DNA of 64,000 nucleotides from Bradyrhizobium sp. CB1015 (lineage in GTDB: Bacteria; Pseudomonadota; Alphaproteobacteria; Rhizobiales; Xanthobacteraceae): assembly GCF_025200925.1 (NCBI RefSeq), contig NZ_CP104174.1, positions 2,852,001 to 2,916,000 on the forward strand. The letters run 5' to 3'. The number at the start of each line of letters is the position of its first letter. Within the stretch, counting starts at the first letter, position 1. The translations under genes and the position numbers were made by a program. This document shows, in pieces, positions 27,846 through 40,139 of this stretch. The notes under the pieces were generated by a model. The model searched no databases and was not told the DNA's origin. It saw only the letters and a program-made list of their open reading frames with translations.

Positions 27846-28150
27846 TCCTTTTGCACCGGGCATGTCCGGATTGCGCAGCCAAGCAACTGATTTTAAATCA
27901 TTAATTACATATTCGGTGGTTCAGTAAAACTGCCGGCAATGGTCCCGAACGCCGGCGCAATTTGGTTAAGCCTTGGCGCGAATACGGCAGGTTTGGGGTA
28001 ACAATCGGTAAAAAAGCGTGAGTTGGCGCTGTTTGAGGCAGCAACTATGGTTTGCCGTGACTTGGGGATACGGAGATTCGGAAGCGTCGGCTCTGGCCGG
28101 CCAAGCGGGTCTCGTATAAGTCGCAGTGGGTCGTAGTGGGGCGGTTCCTG
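27846..28150. other. 305-bp AT-richer gap before lpxC; no gene recognised
   Basis: It starts with an AT-rich block (GATTTTAAATCATTAATTAC), unusual for this GC-rich window. A less AT-rich leader containing TGGTTAAGCC and GTAACAATCGGTAAAAAAGC follows. It probably holds the lpxC promoter. No tRNA, riboswitch or ORF was recognised. Confidence 0.4.
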
Positions 28151-29113
28151 ATGAAATTTAGCCGGCAAACAACGCTTCGTGCGCAAGCCTCTGTGGCAGG
28201 CGTGGGCGTTCATTCCGGTCTTCCCGTTACTCTCACGCTTGGGCCTGCGCCTGTCGACGCGGGTTTTATTTTTGTCCGGACCGGACTTGAGGGGAGTGAT
28301 CGCGAAGTCCAGGCGACCGCCGACCAGGTGATCGCGACCGACTTTGCCACCGTCCTCGGCGACCGCACCGGTCCGCTGGTGTCCACCGCCGAGCATGTGC
28401 TTGCTGCGCTGCGGGGAATGGGCGTGGACAACGCCACCATCGAGATCGACGGTCCCGAAGTCCCGATCATGGACGGCAGCGCCGCGGCCTTCATCGCGGC
28501 GATCGACCAGGCCGGCATTGTCACCCAGCCGGCGCAGCGCCGCTTCATCCAGGTTCTGAAGCCGATCTCGGTCAAGATCGGCGACTCCTTCGGCGAGATC
28601 AGGCCCCACGCCAATGGGTTCCGCGTCGAGGTCGAGATCGATTTCACCAATCCCGTCATCGGCCAGCAGGCTTACGCCTTCGACGTCAACGCTGAAGGCT
28701 TCCGCCGCGAAGTCGGCCGGGCCCGGACCTTCGGCCTGATGTGCGATGTCGCGCGGCTCTGGAGCGCTGGCTACGCCCTCGGCGCCTCCTTCGAGAACAC
28801 CGTCGTGTTCGACGACGAGCGGCTGCTCAACACCGAAGGCCTGCGCTACGCCGATGAATGCGCTCGCCACAAGGTGCTGGACGTGATCGGCGACCTCTCG
28901 CTGGCCGGCCTCCCGCTGCTTGGCGCCTACCGCTCGGTGCGTGGCGGCCACAAGCTCAACCATGCCGTCCTGACCGCGCTGCTCGCCGACCGGACCGCCT
29001 GGCGGGTGGTCGAGGGCGAGGCTGCCCGCCGCACCACGCGTCCCGTGGGCGAGGTCGGTCGCGGCATCGTCGGCGGCCGCATCGCTGCGGCCTTCGGGCC
29101 GGATGTGTCCTGA
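28151..29113 (+). CDS. lpxC: UDP-3-O-acyl-N-acetylglucosamine deacetylase LpxC
   Basis: LpxC is the zinc deacetylase that commits UDP-acyl-GlcNAc to lipid A synthesis. Among the 320 residues, the N-terminus has GVGVHSGLPVTLTLGPA. TAEHVLAAL has the first zinc His (about residue 82); EIDGPEVPIMDGSAAAFI and FENTVVFDDERLLN follow. ARHKVLDVIGDL supplies the other zinc ligands, and RGGHKLNHAVL has the catalytic His. ATG 28151 (MKFSRQTTLR) gives the usual N-terminus. It stands alone after the ftsZ terminator, as in many Rhizobiales. Confidence 0.96.
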   Translation: MKFSRQTTLRAQASVAGVGVHSGLPVTLTLGPAPVDAGFIFVRTGLEGSDREVQATADQVIATDFATVLGDRTGPLVSTAEHVLAALRGMGVDNATIEIDGPEVPIMDGSAAAFIAAIDQAGIVTQPAQRRFIQVLKPISVKIGDSFGEIRPHANGFRVEVEIDFTNPVIGQQAYAFDVNAEGFRREVGRARTFGLMCDVARLWSAGYALGASFENTVVFDDERLLNTEGLRYADECARHKVLDVIGDLSLAGLPLLGAYRSVRGGHKLNHAVLTALLADRTAWRVVEGEAARRTTRPVGEVGRGIVGGRIAAAFGPDVS

Positions 29114-29355
29114 CGCGGCCTGCCGCCTTCGGAACGTGGTTGGCGATCCCCGGGAAACTCCTGGTAACCATGATCGGCTAGCATTGCGGCAGGTTCGCCT
29201 TAATCCGGGCGAAATGCCTCCCTATCCGGTTCGTTAACGATCGTTTTTGGATACATCGGCGTGGTCGCATGGCAGGCACCACGGTTACATTTCGCGCCCA
29301 TGAGGGGTTCGTGGGCTGGCGGACACCGCATCACAGGGCGTCAGGGCTAAAACTC

Positions 29356-30246
29356 ATGTCGGCACAGCGTATGACGCGCGGATATTTCTCGGTCTCGTCG
29401 CGAGCCCGCGGGCTGCTTCGGACCGTCACCTTCATCATGCTCGCGCTGCCGCTCGCCGGATGCGGCACGGGCGCGCTCTGGGACAAGTTCACCGCCAAGG
29501 ACGACACCTTCGTCGAGGAGCCCGCCGACAAGATCTACAATGAGGGCCTGTACCTCATGAACGAGAAGAAGGACATGAAGGCGGCGAACAAGAAGTTCGA
29601 AGAGGTCGACCGCCAGCATCCTTATTCCGACTGGGCCCGCAAATCGCTGCTGATGTCGGCCTACGCGTCCTATCAGGGCGGCGATTATGACGGCTGCATC
29701 GGCGCCGCCACCCGCTACGTCACGCTGCATCCCGGCAGCCCGGATGCGGCCTATGCGCAATATCTGATCGCCGCCTCCCACTACGACCAGATCCCGGACA
29801 TCAGCCGCGACCAGACCCGCACCGAAAAGGCGATCGCGGCGCTGGAAGAGGTGGTGCGCAAATATCCGAACTCGGAATATGCGACCTCGGCGAAAGCCAA
29901 GATCGAGGGCGCACGCGACCAGCTCGCCGGCAAGGAAATGAATGTCGGCCGCTACTACGCCCAAAAGCGCGACTACACGGCCGCCATCAATCGCTACAAG
30001 ACCGTCGTGACGCAGTACCAGACCACCCGCCATGTCGAGGAGGCGCTGTTCCGGCTGACCGAGGCCTATATGGCGATCGGCATCGTCGGCGAAGCGCAGA
30101 CCGCGGCGGCCGTGCTTGGGCACAATTTTCCTGACAGCCGCTGGTACAAGGACGCCTATAATCTTGTAAAATCCGGCGGTCTCGAGCCGAGCGAGAATCA
30201 GGGGTCCTGGATCAGCCGGACCTTCAAGAAAATGGGTCTCGGCTAG
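29356..30246 (+). CDS. bamD: Outer membrane assembly lipoprotein BamD
   Basis: BamD (ComL/YfiO) is a lipoprotein of the BAM complex that folds outer-membrane proteins. The N-terminus is a type II signal peptide: a basic start, a hydrophobic run, then the lipobox LPLAGCGTG with the lipidated Cys about 38 residues in. The mature part is TPR-like and helical (PADKIYNEGLYLMNEKKDMK ... FEEVDRQHPYSDWARKSLLM ... YVTLHPGSPDAAYAQYL). I chose ATG 29356; 29371 is also possible, while 29269 gives an implausible leader. recN follows after 13 bp. Confidence 0.93.
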   Translation: MSAQRMTRGYFSVSSRARGLLRTVTFIMLALPLAGCGTGALWDKFTAKDDTFVEEPADKIYNEGLYLMNEKKDMKAANKKFEEVDRQHPYSDWARKSLLMSAYASYQGGDYDGCIGAATRYVTLHPGSPDAAYAQYLIAASHYDQIPDISRDQTRTEKAIAALEEVVRKYPNSEYATSAKAKIEGARDQLAGKEMNVGRYYAQKRDYTAAINRYKTVVTQYQTTRHVEEALFRLTEAYMAIGIVGEAQTAAAVLGHNFPDSRWYKDAYNLVKSGGLEPSENQGSWISRTFKKMGLG

Positions 30247-30259
30247 GAAATTTGGTTCC

Positions 30260-31933
30260 ATGCTGGCGCGTCTGTCGATCCGTGACATCGTCCTGATCGA
30301 ACGGCTCGATATCGAATTCGCCTCCGGCCTCGCGGTTTTGACCGGCGAGACCGGTGCGGGCAAATCCATCCTGCTCGATGCTTTTGCGCTGGCGCTCGGC
30401 GGCCGCGGCGACGCCGGCCTTGTGCGTCACGGTGCGGAGCAGGGGCAGGTCACCGCGGTGTTCGATGTCCCGAAGAATCACCCTGCGACCAAGATTTTGG
30501 CCGAAAACGGCCTCGACGACACCGGTGAGATGATCCTGCGCCGCGTGCAGCTCGCCGACGGCCGCACCCGCGCCTTCATCAACGACCAATCGATCAGCGT
30601 GCAGACGCTGAAGGCGGTCGGCACCGCCCTGGTCGAGATCCACGGCCAGCACGATGAGCGCGCGCTGGTCGATGCCGCCACCCACCGCCGCCTGCTCGAC
30701 GCTTTTGCCGGCCTCGAAAAGGATGTCGCGGCCGTCGAAGCGCTCTGGGACGCGCGCCGCACCGCCAACACCGCGCTGGAGGAGCATCGCGCCGCGATGG
30801 AGAGCGCGGCGCGCGAGGCCGATTATCTGCGCCACGCCTCCGACGAGCTGAAGCAGCTCGCGCCCAAGGACGGCGAGGAAACCGCGCTGGCCTCCCGCCG
30901 CACCACCATGATGCAGGGCGAGAAGATCGCCTCCGACCTGCGCGAGGCGCAGGAAGCCGTCGGCGGCAATCATTCGCCGGTCGCAGCGCTCTCGGCGGCG
31001 GTGCGCCGGCTGGAGCGCCGCGGCGTCAACTCGCCGGCGCTGGTCGAGCCGGCGGTGAAGGCGATTGACGCTGCGATCAACGCGCTGGAGGAGGCCGATC
31101 AGCACCTCCAGGCGGCGCTGGCCGCGACCGATTTCGATCCGGCCGAGCTCGAGCGTATCGAGGAGCGGCTGTTCGCATTGCGCGCCGCCTCCCGCAAATA
31201 TTCGACGCCGGTCGACGGGCTCGCCGCGCTGGCGGCCAAATATGCCGCAGACGTGGTCCTGATCGATGCCGGCGCCTCGCGCCTGAAGAAGCTGGAGCAG
31301 GCCGCGATCGAGGCGGACAGCCGCTATGCGGCGGCCGCCAAGAAGCTGTCGCTGGCGCGGCAGAAGTCAGCCGAGAAGCTCAACAAGGCGGTCAATGCCG
31401 AGCTCGCCCCGCTCAAGCTCGAACGCGCCAGGTTCATGACCCAGGTCGAGACCGACGAGGCCGCGCCCGGGCCGCAAGGTTTCGACCGCGTCGAGTTCTG
31501 GGTGCAGACCAATCCGGGCACCAAGCCGGGTCCCTTGATGAAGGTCGCCTCCGGCGGCGAGCTGTCGCGCTTCCTGCTCGCGCTCAAGGTCGTGCTGTCC
31601 GACCGCGGTTCGGCGCCGACGCTCGTGTTCGACGAGATCGACACCGGCGTCGGCGGTGCGGTGGCCGACGCCATCGGCGGACGCCTGGCGCGGCTTGCCG
31701 GCAAGGTCCAGGTCATGGCCGTGACACATGCCCCGCAGGTCGCCGCCCGCGCCGACCAGCACCTCCTGATCTCCAAGGACGCCCTCGACAAGGGCAAGCG
31801 CGTCGCCACCCGCGTCAATGCGCTCGCCGCCGACCACCGCCGCGAGGAGATCGCCCGCATGCTGGCGGGTGCCGAGATCACGGCCGAAGCGAGGGCGGCG
31901 GCGGAGCGGCTGCTCAAGGCAGCGACGGCTTAG
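30260..31933 (+). CDS. recN: DNA repair protein RecN
   Basis: RecN is an SMC-like ATPase for double-strand break repair. The 557 residues begin MLARLSIRDIVLIERLDIEF, with Walker A GETGAGKS at 29-36 and IHGQHDERALVDAATHRRLL. A long charged coiled-coil middle follows. The ABC signature region is ASGGELSRFLLALKVVL, with Walker B TLVFDEIDTGVGG and then VMAVTHAPQVAARADQHLLI. All are family-typical. It lies close behind bamD, possibly in one transcript. I see no alphaproteobacterial SOS box (GTTC-N7-GTTC) before it. Confidence 0.96.
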   Translation: MLARLSIRDIVLIERLDIEFASGLAVLTGETGAGKSILLDAFALALGGRGDAGLVRHGAEQGQVTAVFDVPKNHPATKILAENGLDDTGEMILRRVQLADGRTRAFINDQSISVQTLKAVGTALVEIHGQHDERALVDAATHRRLLDAFAGLEKDVAAVEALWDARRTANTALEEHRAAMESAAREADYLRHASDELKQLAPKDGEETALASRRTTMMQGEKIASDLREAQEAVGGNHSPVAALSAAVRRLERRGVNSPALVEPAVKAIDAAINALEEADQHLQAALAATDFDPAELERIEERLFALRAASRKYSTPVDGLAALAAKYAADVVLIDAGASRLKKLEQAAIEADSRYAAAAKKLSLARQKSAEKLNKAVNAELAPLKLERARFMTQVETDEAAPGPQGFDRVEFWVQTNPGTKPGPLMKVASGGELSRFLLALKVVLSDRGSAPTLVFDEIDTGVGGAVADAIGGRLARLAGKVQVMAVTHAPQVAARADQHLLISKDALDKGKRVATRVNALAADHRREEIARMLAGAEITAEARAAAERLLKAATA

Positions 31934-31937
31934 CTCT

Positions 31938-34252
<2,315 letters not shown>

Positions 34253-34560
34253 GGGGCGCGCGGCTCTCACATTCCGTCGTCATCGCACAGGCGGTCTCGC
34301 AACAAGCGTCCCGTAATGATACGCGGGCGCAAGAGTTCCTTCACCTTTCGCGTTGACCCGATGTTTACCGCTTCACGTGAGGCCGCATTTACCAATGCGC
34401 GACGACGTCCCGTGAAAACACCTGCATTCGCTTGAGTGTGCCGCCTGCGCAACGCGGATTAACGCCCCGGCAACCTAAATTAGATACTCACGATAAAGAT
34501 CGAATTGCACGGATGTACTGAGTTCGATCGGACCAGCGTAAGCGTAGCGTGAGCGTATCG
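34253..34560. other. 308-bp gap before the SleB-type hydrolase; no gene recognised
   Basis: This spacer is relatively AT-rich near its end (CTAAATTAGATACTCACGATAAAG), likely the promoter of the hydrolase gene. A short imperfect direct repeat (GCGTAAGCGTAGCGTGAGCGTA) lies just before the start. Nothing else is recognised. Confidence 0.4.
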
Positions 34561-36009
34561 ATGTCAGTGTTGCGTAACCATCCGAAGGGCGCGCGGTTCG
34601 CGTCCTTCGGCATCGGTCTCTGCATCTTCGCATTGATGCCGAGAGAGACCGGCTATCAGGACATTGCCTCGCTGCTGGCGCGCCAACCCGGCGTCGCCGA
34701 GCGGTGGCAGAAGCAGGTGTTCTCCGCTGCGTCCTCGATCCAGCTCGCCACCTACAGTTTTTCCCGCCCCATCGGCACGTCGGTTCCGCAGAGCGCGATG
34801 GTTCGGCTCGCGAGCCTCGACGGCCGCGACGTCACCGGCGCGATCAGCCGCAATCCGGCGCTTCAGGCGCCGCCGCGCTACCAGGCTTCCGACTTTCCCA
34901 AGGTCGATCGCGCCTTGAAGGGTGATCGCCTCGCAATCGTCGCGCCGACGCAGTCTCCCGAGACCGTCGCGCCGGCTGCGGCCCCGGCCAAGGAGGATCC
35001 CGCGACCTCGAACAGCTCGGTGTTCGGCGCCAAGACCGCCGCATTGCCGCAGGCGATGTCGCCGGAATCGGCGGCCGCGCTCGATCCCGAGCTGCAGGAG
35101 GCGCTGCGCGCGCCGCCGCTGCCGCAATATTCCAACCCGCCGCAGGCGAGCGAAGCCGCGCGCGCGTTCGCGGTGCAGCCGCTGGAAGCGCTGAAGCGGG
35201 CCGCGGCGCCGGCTGCTCCCGCGCGCGATCCCTTCAGCGTCAAGACATCGAGCCTGTTCTTCGGCAGCTCCTCGCTCGGCGGCAATCTCGAGACCATCGA
35301 GAGCTGGCAGCCCGGCGCCGAGCCGCTGATCGTGATGCCCGACCCCGACATGAAGGTAACGGCCTCGTTGACCCCGCCGGCGACGGAGATCGGCAAGGAC
35401 ATCGAGAGCGGCGAGAGCGTCGCGCCGAAGGGCGAGGTCAACGCCGACAACCAGCGCGCCAAGTCGCCGGCGGAACGGCTCGCGCTCGACGACAAGTCGC
35501 GTGCGAAGTCGGAAAAGTGCCTTGCGGAAGCCGTCTACTTCGAATCCCGCGGCGAGGCCGTGCGCGGCCAGATCGCGGTGGCGCAGGTGGTGATGAACCG
35601 CGTCTTCTCCGGCAAATATCCCGACACGGTGTGTGGCGTGGTCTACCAGAACAAGTACCGCCATTTCGCCTGCCAGTTCACCTTCGCCTGCGACAACAAT
35701 CCGGACGTGATCCGCGAGCCGGAAATGTGGGAACGAGCGAAGAAGATCTCGAAGGCGATGCTCGACGGCCAGATCTGGCTGCCCGAAGTCGGCAAGTCGA
35801 CGCACTACCACGCCTATTGGGTGCGCCCGTCCTGGGTCGCCGAGATGAAGAAGCTGTACAAGACCGGCGTGCACACCTTCTATCGGCCGCGCAACTGGGG
35901 CGACGGCAGCGAGGAACCGAGCTGGGGCTCGCCGGCGCAGACCGCCGCGCTCTCCGCCGCACTCGCGCAGGAAGCCAAGAGCTCCGCGGAGATGGGTGAG
36001 CGGCGGTAG
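34561..36009 (+). CDS. SleB-type cell wall hydrolase (Hydrolase_2)
   Basis: The C-terminal 160 residues are a Hydrolase_2 domain related to the spore cortex enzyme SleB. Motifs are CLAEAVYFESRGEAVRGQIA with the catalytic-type Glu, AQVVMNRVFSGKYPDTVCGV, HFACQFTFACD, and STHYHAYWVRPSW. The first 330 residues are a low-complexity Ala/Pro-rich region after a short hydrophobic N-terminal segment (FASFGIGLCIFALM), so the protein is probably periplasmic or membrane-anchored. A GTG at 34549 in frame is an alternative start. It presumably remodels peptidoglycan; the exact bond is not known from sequence. Confidence 0.85.
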   Translation: MSVLRNHPKGARFASFGIGLCIFALMPRETGYQDIASLLARQPGVAERWQKQVFSAASSIQLATYSFSRPIGTSVPQSAMVRLASLDGRDVTGAISRNPALQAPPRYQASDFPKVDRALKGDRLAIVAPTQSPETVAPAAAPAKEDPATSNSSVFGAKTAALPQAMSPESAAALDPELQEALRAPPLPQYSNPPQASEAARAFAVQPLEALKRAAAPAAPARDPFSVKTSSLFFGSSSLGGNLETIESWQPGAEPLIVMPDPDMKVTASLTPPATEIGKDIESGESVAPKGEVNADNQRAKSPAERLALDDKSRAKSEKCLAEAVYFESRGEAVRGQIAVAQVVMNRVFSGKYPDTVCGVVYQNKYRHFACQFTFACDNNPDVIREPEMWERAKKISKAMLDGQIWLPEVGKSTHYHAYWVRPSWVAEMKKLYKTGVHTFYRPRNWGDGSEEPSWGSPAQTAALSAALAQEAKSSAEMGERR

Positions 36010-36016
36010 TCTTCTT

Positions 36017-36155
36017 ACCTCTCCCCGCTTGCGGGGAGAGGTCGAATTCGAGCGAAGCTCGAATTCGGGTGAGGGGGTACAGGTCTCTCGATAGTCGCAG
36101 GTGCGGAGAGAGGCCCCTCACCCCAACCCTCTCCCCGTGAGAACGGGGAGAGGGA
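36017..36155. repeat. Palindromic intergenic repeat, family 2, between convergent genes
   Basis: ACCTCTCCCCGCTTGCGGGGAGAGGT is a perfect hairpin. GTCGAATTCGAGCGAAGCTCGAATTCGGGTGAGGGGG follows, and CCCTCTCCCCGTGAGAACGGGGAGAGGG is a second hairpin. It lies between the hydrolase gene and the 3' end of nadC, where it could end transcription in both directions. Confidence 0.85.
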
Positions 36156-36165
36156 GAAGAGCTCC

Positions 36166-37044
36166 CTACGCCTCGATATCCAGCGCGCAGTCGAAATTCG
36201 GTGCCGAATGCGTCAGGGCACCGGCCGAGGCATAGTCGACGCCGGTGGCCGCGATGGCGGCGATCGAGTCCAGCGTGACGCCGCCGGACGCCTCCAGCGC
36301 GAGGCGGCCTTCGTTGAGCCTCACCGCTTCGCGCAGCGTCGCAATGTCCATGTTGTCGAGCAGCACCGCATCGGCCATTCCGCAGTCCAGCACCTCGCGC
36401 AGCTGCGCCAGGGTGTCGACCTCGATCTCGATCTTGACCAGATGGCCGGCATGGGCGCGGGCGCGCTCCAGCACCAGACGGATGCCCCCGGCCACCGCGA
36501 TGTGGTTGTCCTTGATCAGGATGGCATCGTCCAGCCCGAAGCGATGGTTGAAGCCGCCGCCGCAGCGCACCGCATATTTCTCCAGCGCGCGCAGTCCCGG
36601 CGTGGTCTTGCGCGTGCAGCAGATGCGCATCCTGGTGCCTTCGGTGCGCGCGACATAGTCCGCCGTGAGCGTGGCGATGCCCGACAGCCGGCCGACGAAG
36701 TTCAGTGCCGTGCGCTCCGCCGTGAGGATGGGGCGCGCCGGGCCCGAGATCGTCAGCACGTGCTGGCCGCGCGCAACCCGCGCGGCATCGCGGACATGTG
36801 CGCGCACCTCGACGTCGGGCGACAGCTTCTGCAAGGTCGCGAGCGCCAGCGGCAATCCGGCGACCACGCCGGGCTGGCGCGCGACCAGGATGGCTTGCGC
36901 GCGCGTCGCCTCGGGGATCGTCGCGAGCGAGGTGATGTCGCCGGCACGGCCGAGGTCCTCGTCGAGCGCGCGCTCGACGGCCGCCTCGATCGCGAGCGGC
37001 GAGAGGAAGGCATCGGGATAGAGCAGTGACGTCGGGGTGATCAT
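36166..37044 (-). CDS. nadC: Nicotinate-nucleotide pyrophosphorylase (carboxylating) NadC
   Basis: NadC converts quinolinate and PRPP to nicotinate mononucleotide, with loss of CO2. In its 292 residues, [17 protein letters not shown] is followed by [58 protein letters not shown] and [28 protein letters not shown] and [21 protein letters not shown] complete the order. All are standard active-site and barrel motifs. It is the third gene of the nadA-nadB-nadC operon, 10 bp after nadB. Confidence 0.96.
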   Translation of the reverse strand: MITPTSLLYPDAFLSPLAIEAAVERALDEDLGRAGDITSLATIPEATRAQAILVARQPGVVAGLPLALATLQKLSPDVEVRAHVRDAARVARGQHVLTISGPARPILTAERTALNFVGRLSGIATLTADYVARTEGTRMRICCTRKTTPGLRALEKYAVRCGGGFNHRFGLDDAILIKDNHIAVAGGIRLVLERARAHAGHLVKIEIEVDTLAQLREVLDCGMADAVLLDNMDIATLREAVRLNEGRLALEASGGVTLDSIAAIAATGVDYASAGALTHSAPNFDCALDIEA

Positions 37045-37054
37045 GGGGTCTCCT

Positions 37055-38662
37055 TCAGGCGATCATGGATTGCGCGATGCGTGGCCGCGGGCGTTCCTCG
37101 AGGCTCTCCGCGACGTTGCGCGCTGCGGCGAGCGTGGTCATCGTTCTCTGCGCCAGCGCTGGGTTCTCGGCCGGGTGATCGGAGCGGCAATGCGCTCCGC
37201 GGCTTTCGCGCCGCGTCCAGGCCGCAGCGGCGACAAGCAGGGCCGAGATCGCCATGTTGCCGAGGACGCCGGATCCGGCCTCGCGCGCGAGCCTGGCGAA
37301 ATAGCGCACGGCTTGCGCAAGCCCGTCACCGTCGCGGATCACGCCGACATGTGCGCTCATCGTCGCGCGCAGCCGTTTCACCTCTGCAGCATCCAGCGTG
37401 CCAGCGCGCTGTATCACCAAACCGTCGGGATCGCGGGCGGGCGGGGGCACGGTGCGACCGGCGATATCGTCGGCAATGCGGGCGGCATAGACGACGGCTT
37501 CGAGCAGGGAATTCGAGGCGAGCCGGTTGGCGCCATGCGCGCCGGTGGAGGAGACTTCGCCGGCGGCCCAGAGACCGTCGATCGAGCTGCGGCCGCGCGC
37601 GTCCACGGCGATGCCGCCCATGTGGTAGTGCGCGGCCGGCGCGATCGGAATCGGCTGCGCCGCGGGATCGATGCCGGCGGCGATGCAGCTCGCATGCACG
37701 GCCGGAAACCTCGTCGGAAAGCGCGCGCCCAGCGCCTGGCGCGCATCGAGGAAGGCGCCGCGCCCGGCCGCGATCTCGGCGAACACGCCGCGGGCCACGA
37801 TGTCGCGGGGCGCGAGCTCTGCGAGCGGGTGGCGGGCGCTCATGAAGCGTTCGCCGCTGCGATTGATCAGCGTTGCCCCTTCGCCGCGCAGCGCTTCGGT
37901 GGCGAGCGGTGCCGGGTCGCGGCCGACCATGATGGCGGTGGGGTGGAACTGCACGAATTCAGGATCGGCGATCACGGCGCCGGCGCGGGCTGCGATCGCG
38001 AGGCCCGAGCCGCTCGCTTCCGGCGGGTTGGTGGTGACGGCATAGAGATGGCCGAGCCCGCCGGTCGCAAGCACGACCGCGCGTGAGGCGAGCACGAGCG
38101 GCCGTGCCGCGGGATTGTCGACCTCGCGCAATTGAAGCCCGGTGACCGCGCCGTCCTCGGTCAGCAATGCTTCGGCGACGAAGCCTTCCATCAGGCGGAT
38201 CGAAGGCGTGCGGCGCACGGCCTCGCTCAAGGCCGAGATGATCGCGGCGCCAGCACCATCACCGCGCACATGCACGATGCGACGCGCGGAATGCGCAGCT
38301 TCCCGTCCGACGGCAAGCCTGCCGTCGAGATCGCGGTCGAACGGAACGCCATAGGCGAGAAGATCGTGGATGCGCAGCGCCGCCTCGCGCGCGATCCCGA
38401 GCGCGACGGCTTCATCGACGAGGCCGCCGCCGACCGCGACGGTGTCGGCAGCGTGCGCCTCCGGCGTATCGCCTTCAGCCACGGCCGCAGCGATGCCGCC
38501 CTGGGCCCATGCGGACGATGCGCCCTGTCCGAGCGGTGCCGCCGAGATCAAGGTCACCGGCCGCGGCGCGAGCTTCAGCGCGCAGAACAGTCCGGCAAGG
38601 CCGCCGCCGACGATGACGACGTCGTCGGCTGAGCGGGTGAGATCGTGGATGTTGTTTTGCAT
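37055..38662 (-). CDS. nadB: L-aspartate oxidase NadB
   Basis: NadB is the FAD enzyme that oxidises L-aspartate to iminoaspartate for quinolinate synthesis. The 535 residues start with an FAD glycine loop ([19 protein letters not shown]). [55 protein letters not shown] and [10 protein letters not shown] follow. Then come [20 protein letters not shown] and [12 protein letters not shown], in the usual order for the family. ATG 38662 ([10 protein letters not shown]) is chosen because the upstream extension overlaps nadA. The gap to nadA is 11 bp. Confidence 0.96.
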   Translation of the reverse strand: MQNNIHDLTRSADDVVIVGGGLAGLFCALKLAPRPVTLISAAPLGQGASSAWAQGGIAAAVAEGDTPEAHAADTVAVGGGLVDEAVALGIAREAALRIHDLLAYGVPFDRDLDGRLAVGREAAHSARRIVHVRGDGAGAAIISALSEAVRRTPSIRLMEGFVAEALLTEDGAVTGLQLREVDNPAARPLVLASRAVVLATGGLGHLYAVTTNPPEASGSGLAIAARAGAVIADPEFVQFHPTAIMVGRDPAPLATEALRGEGATLINRSGERFMSARHPLAELAPRDIVARGVFAEIAAGRGAFLDARQALGARFPTRFPAVHASCIAAGIDPAAQPIPIAPAAHYHMGGIAVDARGRSSIDGLWAAGEVSSTGAHGANRLASNSLLEAVVYAARIADDIAGRTVPPPARDPDGLVIQRAGTLDAAEVKRLRATMSAHVGVIRDGDGLAQAVRYFARLAREAGSGVLGNMAISALLVAAAAWTRRESRGAHCRSDHPAENPALAQRTMTTLAAARNVAESLEERPRPRIAQSMIA

Positions 38663-38673
38663 GTTGCTCGCCC

Positions 38674-39780
38674 TCAATTGCTCAGATTGATCATGCGCTC
38701 GACCGAACGCCGCGCGCGTTCCGCAAGCGCGGGATCGATCGTCACCTCCTCGCGAAGCGTCAGCAGGCTCTCCAGGATGTTGGCGAGCGTGATGCGCTTC
38801 ATGTGCGGGCAGAGATTGCAGGGGCGGAGCATCTCCACATCGGGCAGCTCGGCCCGGACATTGTCGGCCATCGAGCATTCCGTGATCATGACCAGCCGCC
38901 GCGGCCGCTTCGCCCGCACCCAGTTGATCATGTGCGCGGTCGAGCCGGTGAAGTCGGCTTCCGCCAGCACGTCCGGCGGGCACTCCGGATGCGCGATGAT
39001 CTGCACGGTCGGATCGGCTTCGCGATAGCTCCGCAGCTCCTCGCCCGTGAAGCGCTCATGCACCTCGCAGGCGCCTTTCCAGGCGATGATCTTCACGTCG
39101 GTCTTCGACGCCACGTAAGTGGCAAGGTATCGGTCGGGCAGGAAGATCACGGTCGGGGCGTTCAGGCTCTCGACCACCTGCACCGCGTTCGAGGACGTGC
39201 AGCAGATGTCGACCTCGGCCTTCACCTCCGCCGAGGTGTTGACATAGGCGACGATCGGCACGCCGGGGAATTTCTCCCGCAGCAGCCGCACGTCCGCACC
39301 GGTGATGCTGGCGGCAAGCGAGCAGCCCGCGCGCGAATCCGGGATCAAGACGGTCTTGTCCGGATTGAGCAGCTTGGAGGTCTCCGCCATGAAGTGCACG
39401 CCGCATTGGACGATGATGTCGGCCTGCACCTTGGTGGCTTCGACCGCGAGCTGGAGCGAGTCGCCGCCGATATCGGCAACGCAGTGGAAGATCTCCGGAG
39501 CCTGGTAGTTGTGGGCGAGGATGACCGCGCCGCGCGCGCGCTTGAGCTCGTTGATCGCGTGAATCGTCGGCGCCATCAGCGGCCATTCGATCGACGGGAT
39601 CACGTGCTTGACGCGGTCATAGACCGGCGCGGTGGCGCGTTCGACCGCCGGCGTCCATTGCAGTGACGGCATCGGCCATTTCGGTCCCGGGGTGACCGGT
39701 GCGGCGCGCGGGGAGGCGATGGGCTGGCCTTGCGGCCGGTTGGCAAAGTCGTCGGGACCGTAAATTCCAGTGATCGGCAT
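38674..39780 (-). CDS. nadA: Quinolinate synthase NadA
   Basis: NadA condenses iminoaspartate with dihydroxyacetone phosphate to quinolinate on a [4Fe-4S] cluster. The 368 residues include [43 protein letters not shown] (cluster Cys about 126), [11 protein letters not shown] (Cys about 267), and [12 protein letters not shown] (Cys 321 or 324). Motif order fits the long NadA form of rhizobia. It is the first gene of nadA-nadB-nadC. Two matching palindromes lie upstream and may control the operon. Confidence 0.96.
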   Translation of the reverse strand: MPITGIYGPDDFANRPQGQPIASPRAAPVTPGPKWPMPSLQWTPAVERATAPVYDRVKHVIPSIEWPLMAPTIHAINELKRARGAVILAHNYQAPEIFHCVADIGGDSLQLAVEATKVQADIIVQCGVHFMAETSKLLNPDKTVLIPDSRAGCSLAASITGADVRLLREKFPGVPIVAYVNTSAEVKAEVDICCTSSNAVQVVESLNAPTVIFLPDRYLATYVASKTDVKIIAWKGACEVHERFTGEELRSYREADPTVQIIAHPECPPDVLAEADFTGSTAHMINWVRAKRPRRLVMITECSMADNVRAELPDVEMLRPCNLCPHMKRITLANILESLLTLREEVTIDPALAERARRSVERMINLSN

Positions 39781-39815
39781 TGAAGCCTCCCAAATGTGGC
39801 CATCACGCGTGGCAT

Positions 39816-39834
39816 TATGCTCAATTTGAGAATA
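39816..39834. promoter_or_regulatory. Candidate NAD-regulator operator 1 (CTCAATTTGAG)
   Basis: TATGCTCAATTTGAGAATA is a near-perfect palindrome with core CTCAATTTGAG at 39820-39830, about 40 bp upstream of the nadA start. It shares TATGCTCAAT and TGAG with the second site. Confidence 0.6.
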
Positions 39835-39890
39835 TAAGGGGCCCGAGAAATCCGGCCGAGGAGGCCGGGCGAACGTCGTTGCTACCCAAA

Positions 39891-39907
39891 TATGCTCAAT
39901 CTGAGTA
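39891..39907. promoter_or_regulatory. Candidate NAD-regulator operator 2 (CTCAATCTGAG)
   Basis: TATGCTCAATCTGAGTA has its core at 39895-39905. It repeats the first site with one change in the core, 75 bp away (core to core). Two such copies in one promoter are unlikely to be chance and suggest cooperative or looped repression of nadABC. Confidence 0.6.
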
Positions 39908-40139
39908 AATCAAACATAACACGCGCCGGGGCGTGCCGCTAGGGCCTGCCGCACACAATCCCGTCACTGCGCACCTGCCAGGCGAGGCCAGATTGAAATG
40001 CAATGCTCCCGCGTCAGCTCCTCGTGAAATGCAACCGTTTTTGACTTGTTTTGACTTGGGATTTTCATGCAGATGCATTAAACGAGCCGTCCCGCGGCTG
40101 CTGATTTGCGGATCCGCCAACGACAGACGAGGAAAAACC

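Larger units (their letters stand above)
39781..40139. other. Divergent promoter region between nadA and the MFS transporter
   Basis: This 359-bp gap holds the two candidate NAD-regulator operators on the nadA side. On the other side an AT-richer leader (CGTTTTTGACTTGTTTTGACTTGGG) repeats TTTTGACTTG twice and could be a -35 region for the transporter. No ORF is supported. Confidence 0.45.

Noticed and set aside
30240..30260. SOS box before recN
   Set aside because: The 13-bp gap after bamD contains no such motif, and recN is likely read from an upstream promoter.
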